64,000 bases of DNA, taken from positions 487,286 to 551,285 of the forward strand of contig DASYYY010000021.1 of the NCBI GenBank assembly GCA_035933635.1. The letters are read 5' to 3'. The stretch comes from JAKIVR01 sp035933635 (lineage in GTDB: Archaea > Thermoplasmatota > Thermoplasmata > Lutacidiplasmatales > UBA184). Positions 62,358 through 64,000 of the stretch are shown here, piece after piece. Position numbers and translations under genes: made by a program. The notes under the pieces are model-generated. The model was not told the origin of the DNA and searched no databases. It was given only the letters and a program-made list of their open reading frames with translations. Every line of letters starts with the position of its first letter. Position 1 is the stretch's first letter.

Positions 62358-63527
62358 GTGGGGAGTGACGCTCCGACGGATCGACCCCGGGCCGGCGCCC
62401 CGACCTGGGCGGTGGTGGTGGCCGGGCTCGCCGTTTGCCTGATCGTCACGCTTTCCTCGTTGGCGGTGGGCCCCTCGGGGAGATACCTCGAGAACGCGAC
62501 GACCCAAGCGAGCCCGACCTGTCAAAAGAACCTTCAGCTGGCCACGCCCATCTGCCACGTCTTCGTGCTCTACTTGGAGAACCAAGAGGCCGACAAGGTG
62601 TACAACGCTTCGTACGAGCACTACCTCGCCACCCACTACGCCTACGCGGCGCGGTACTACTCGGTCGAGCACTACTCGTTCCCCAACTACGTCGCGGCCA
62701 CCGCCGGATATGTCGACAATTGGGTCCACCCGATGGCCTGGAAGAACATCGTCACGCTGCTCGACAATCGGACCCCCCAGCTCCACTGGACGGCGTTCAT
62801 GCAGAGCATGCTCTACCCGTGCTGGCGCAACGGGACGGCCGCCTACCGGGTCGACCACAATCCGTTCGTCTGGTACGACAACCTGTACGACAATCTCACC
62901 TCGTGCCGCTTCCACGACCAGCCGTTCACCACCTGGTCGAATGATCTGGCGACGGGCAACCTCCCGAACTACGGCTTCTTCTCCCCGAACACGACGAACG
63001 ACTGTTGGCGCTTCGGTCTGTTCGGCTGCGACCGCTGGCTTCGCAGCTGGCTGTCGCCGCTGGTCAACGACTCGTCCTTTGCGAACTCGGTCTGGTTCAT
63101 CACCTACGACGAGGGCTGGTCCAACGACACCGCGAGCACCAATGGCACCGTCGGCGGCGGTCACGTCTACACCGCCGCCGTCAGCCCGTATGCGTGCGCG
63201 GGCAAGACGTCCATCCACCCCTACGACGCCTACGACCTGTTCACGACGACCGAATGGCTCCTCGACCTTCCCCGGCTCGGGAGCCCGAACCAGGACAACT
63301 GGACCGCCGACCCTCCGATGAAGGACCTGTTCTGCTTCCCGGTCGGTTCGACCGGAGGGACGGTGCCCGGTCCTTCGGCCCCCGCCACACTGCCGGTCGC
63401 GGCCGCCGCCGTCCGGACCGAGGAACGCCCGTGGGCCGACCCCGGTCGGGCCACGCACTCGGCACGCTCGCCCGAGCCGCCGAAGCCGGACTCGATCAGT
63501 TGTCCACGAAGCCGCGGTCCCAGCTGA
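62358..63527 (+). CDS. Exported phosphoesterase 2 (PF04185-like)
   Basis: A 389-residue protein from GTG 62358. Signal helix WAVVVAGLAVCLIVTLSSLAV. It keeps all the motifs of phosphoesterase 1: CHVFVLYLENQEAD, HYSFPNYVAATAGY, WFITYDEGWSND, GGGHVYTAAVSP and the C-terminal NWTADPPMKDLFCFP. The two are tandem paralogues. The last ~45 residues are a Pro/Arg-rich tail without counterpart, and its final 32 bases overlap the convergent SRPBCC gene, so the tail may be partly a readthrough of a lost stop codon. Confidence 0.85.
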   Translation: MGSDAPTDRPRAGAPTWAVVVAGLAVCLIVTLSSLAVGPSGRYLENATTQASPTCQKNLQLATPICHVFVLYLENQEADKVYNASYEHYLATHYAYAARYYSVEHYSFPNYVAATAGYVDNWVHPMAWKNIVTLLDNRTPQLHWTAFMQSMLYPCWRNGTAAYRVDHNPFVWYDNLYDNLTSCRFHDQPFTTWSNDLATGNLPNYGFFSPNTTNDCWRFGLFGCDRWLRSWLSPLVNDSSFANSVWFITYDEGWSNDTASTNGTVGGGHVYTAAVSPYACAGKTSIHPYDAYDLFTTTEWLLDLPRLGSPNQDNWTADPPMKDLFCFPVGSTGGTVPGPSAPATLPVAAAAVRTEERPWADPGRATHSARSPEPPKPDSISCPRSRGPS

Positions 63528-63945
63528 GATCGCCTTCGTGGTTGCGGAGGTCGACGGCGTTGTCGACCACCGCCTTCATGTTCATCAGTACCGAGACCCA
63601 CCCGGCCGTCACCTCGGCGATCGACTCCTCGGGTACATCGCGGTTGGTCACGGTGAGGTCGGTCCCTCCACGGCCGTCCGGTTCCAGGTCGAACTCCACG
63701 ACCGAGTCGTCGAAGTACTCACAGACGAACCGCGTGGAGGGGGACTTCTCGAGCACCGGCTTGGTCGCCGCCGCACCGGAGGGGAACGCCCAGCTGATCG
63801 AGCCGTCGATCTCCTTGGCCTCCTCCGCCCAAAAGCTCTCGCGTCCCTGGTCCGTCGCGAGAAACCGGAAGACGACCTCCGGCTCGGAGTGGAAGTGGAC
63901 GCGCCAGCGGACGACCCCGGGCTCGGGGTGGAACTCCCACGGCAT
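63496..63945 (-). CDS. SRPBCC-domain protein (AHSA1-like)
   Basis: A 149-residue protein with the helix-grip layout: VVRWRVHFHSEPEVVFRFLATDQGRESFW at the start, VCEYFDDSVVEFDLE in the strands and GWVSVLMNMKAVVDNAVDL as the long C-terminal helix. The fold holds a hydrophobic ligand or serves as an Hsp90-activator-like module; its role here is unknown. ATG 63945 is fixed by ATAATC (63967-63974, minus strand CACATAATC) about 27 bases ahead. Confidence 0.8.
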   Translation of the reverse strand: MPWEFHPEPGVVRWRVHFHSEPEVVFRFLATDQGRESFWAEEAKEIDGSISWAFPSGAAATKPVLEKSPSTRFVCEYFDDSVVEFDLEPDGRGGTDLTVTNRDVPEESIAEVTAGWVSVLMNMKAVVDNAVDLRNHEGDLSWDRGFVDN

Positions 63946-63965
63946 GCCTCGGGACTGGGCGCACC

Positions 63966-63975
63966 AGATTATGTG
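63966..63975 (-). promoter_or_regulatory. TATA box of the SRPBCC gene
   Basis: CACATAATCT on the minus strand, about 26-27 bases before ATG 63945; it selects that start over the longer frame from 63996. Confidence 0.55.
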
Positions 63976-64000
63976 CCTTCGCCCGAGGTATCGCACTACT

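Overview
The window is GC-rich archaeal DNA and most likely comes from a member of Thermoplasmatota. Five things point there: a thermopsin-family (peptidase A5) protein at 29505-32033; a protein resembling Thermoplasma TA0938 at 7156-7443; a tricorn-factor F2/F3-like M1 aminopeptidase facing a proline-iminopeptidase-like hydrolase near 49-52.6 kb; many large Ser/Thr/Gly/Asn-rich exported proteins built from PKD, FN3, kelch and PQQ-like domains; and TATA-like boxes about 27-34 bases upstream of start codons, which implies that many mRNAs are leaderless. I see no rRNA, tRNA, CRISPR array, insertion sequence or integrase, so this reads as ordinary chromosome rich in cell-surface genes.

Layout. 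0-6.5 kb: a large surface protein, a PQQ-like propeller in the same reading frame beyond one TGA, then a Fic-fold protein with a degraded active-site motif, convergent with an AbrB-like protein. 6.9-12.1 kb, all minus: a 39-residue zinc finger, a three-gene cluster (TA0938-like, haem-oxygenase-like diiron protein, small protein), a membrane regulator with outside PKD domains and an inside winged helix, and a PKD surface protein. 12.3-18.8 kb: HtrA protease, conserved small protein, methyltransferase, FN3 surface protein, a tightly coupled SufR-like/SDR/QueA-like operon, and a zinc-ribbon protein. 19-26.9 kb: beta-helix surface protein, TMEM175-like channel, MsrB and several orphans.

27-38 kb: a repeat-built surface protein, thermopsin, an OB-fold ssDNA-binding protein, DUF1697, a double kelch propeller, TfoX-N and another large surface protein. 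38-49 kb: an HD alarmone-hydrolase-like protein; two exported proteins behind identical paired TTGCACCAA elements; two VOC paralogues with matching promoters; a clan-A-like glycoside hydrolase; a PD-(D/E)XK-like protein; membrane proteins and a flavin-binding PNPOx-like protein. 49-64 kb: M1 aminopeptidase and alpha/beta hydrolase, a third VOC protein, two large paralogous exported proteins with a shared promoter block, a C2H2 protein, two secreted phosphoesterases flanking a lectin-like protein, and an SRPBCC protein.

Working together: the exported protease, glycoside hydrolase, phosphoesterases and propellers, with the cytosolic peptidases, suit a heterotrophic life on external polymers. 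MsrB, the diiron protein and the SufR-like regulator suit exposure to oxidants. Start codons were chosen from TATA spacing where possible and are marked when uncertain. All homology calls come from reading the sequence; no database search was run.
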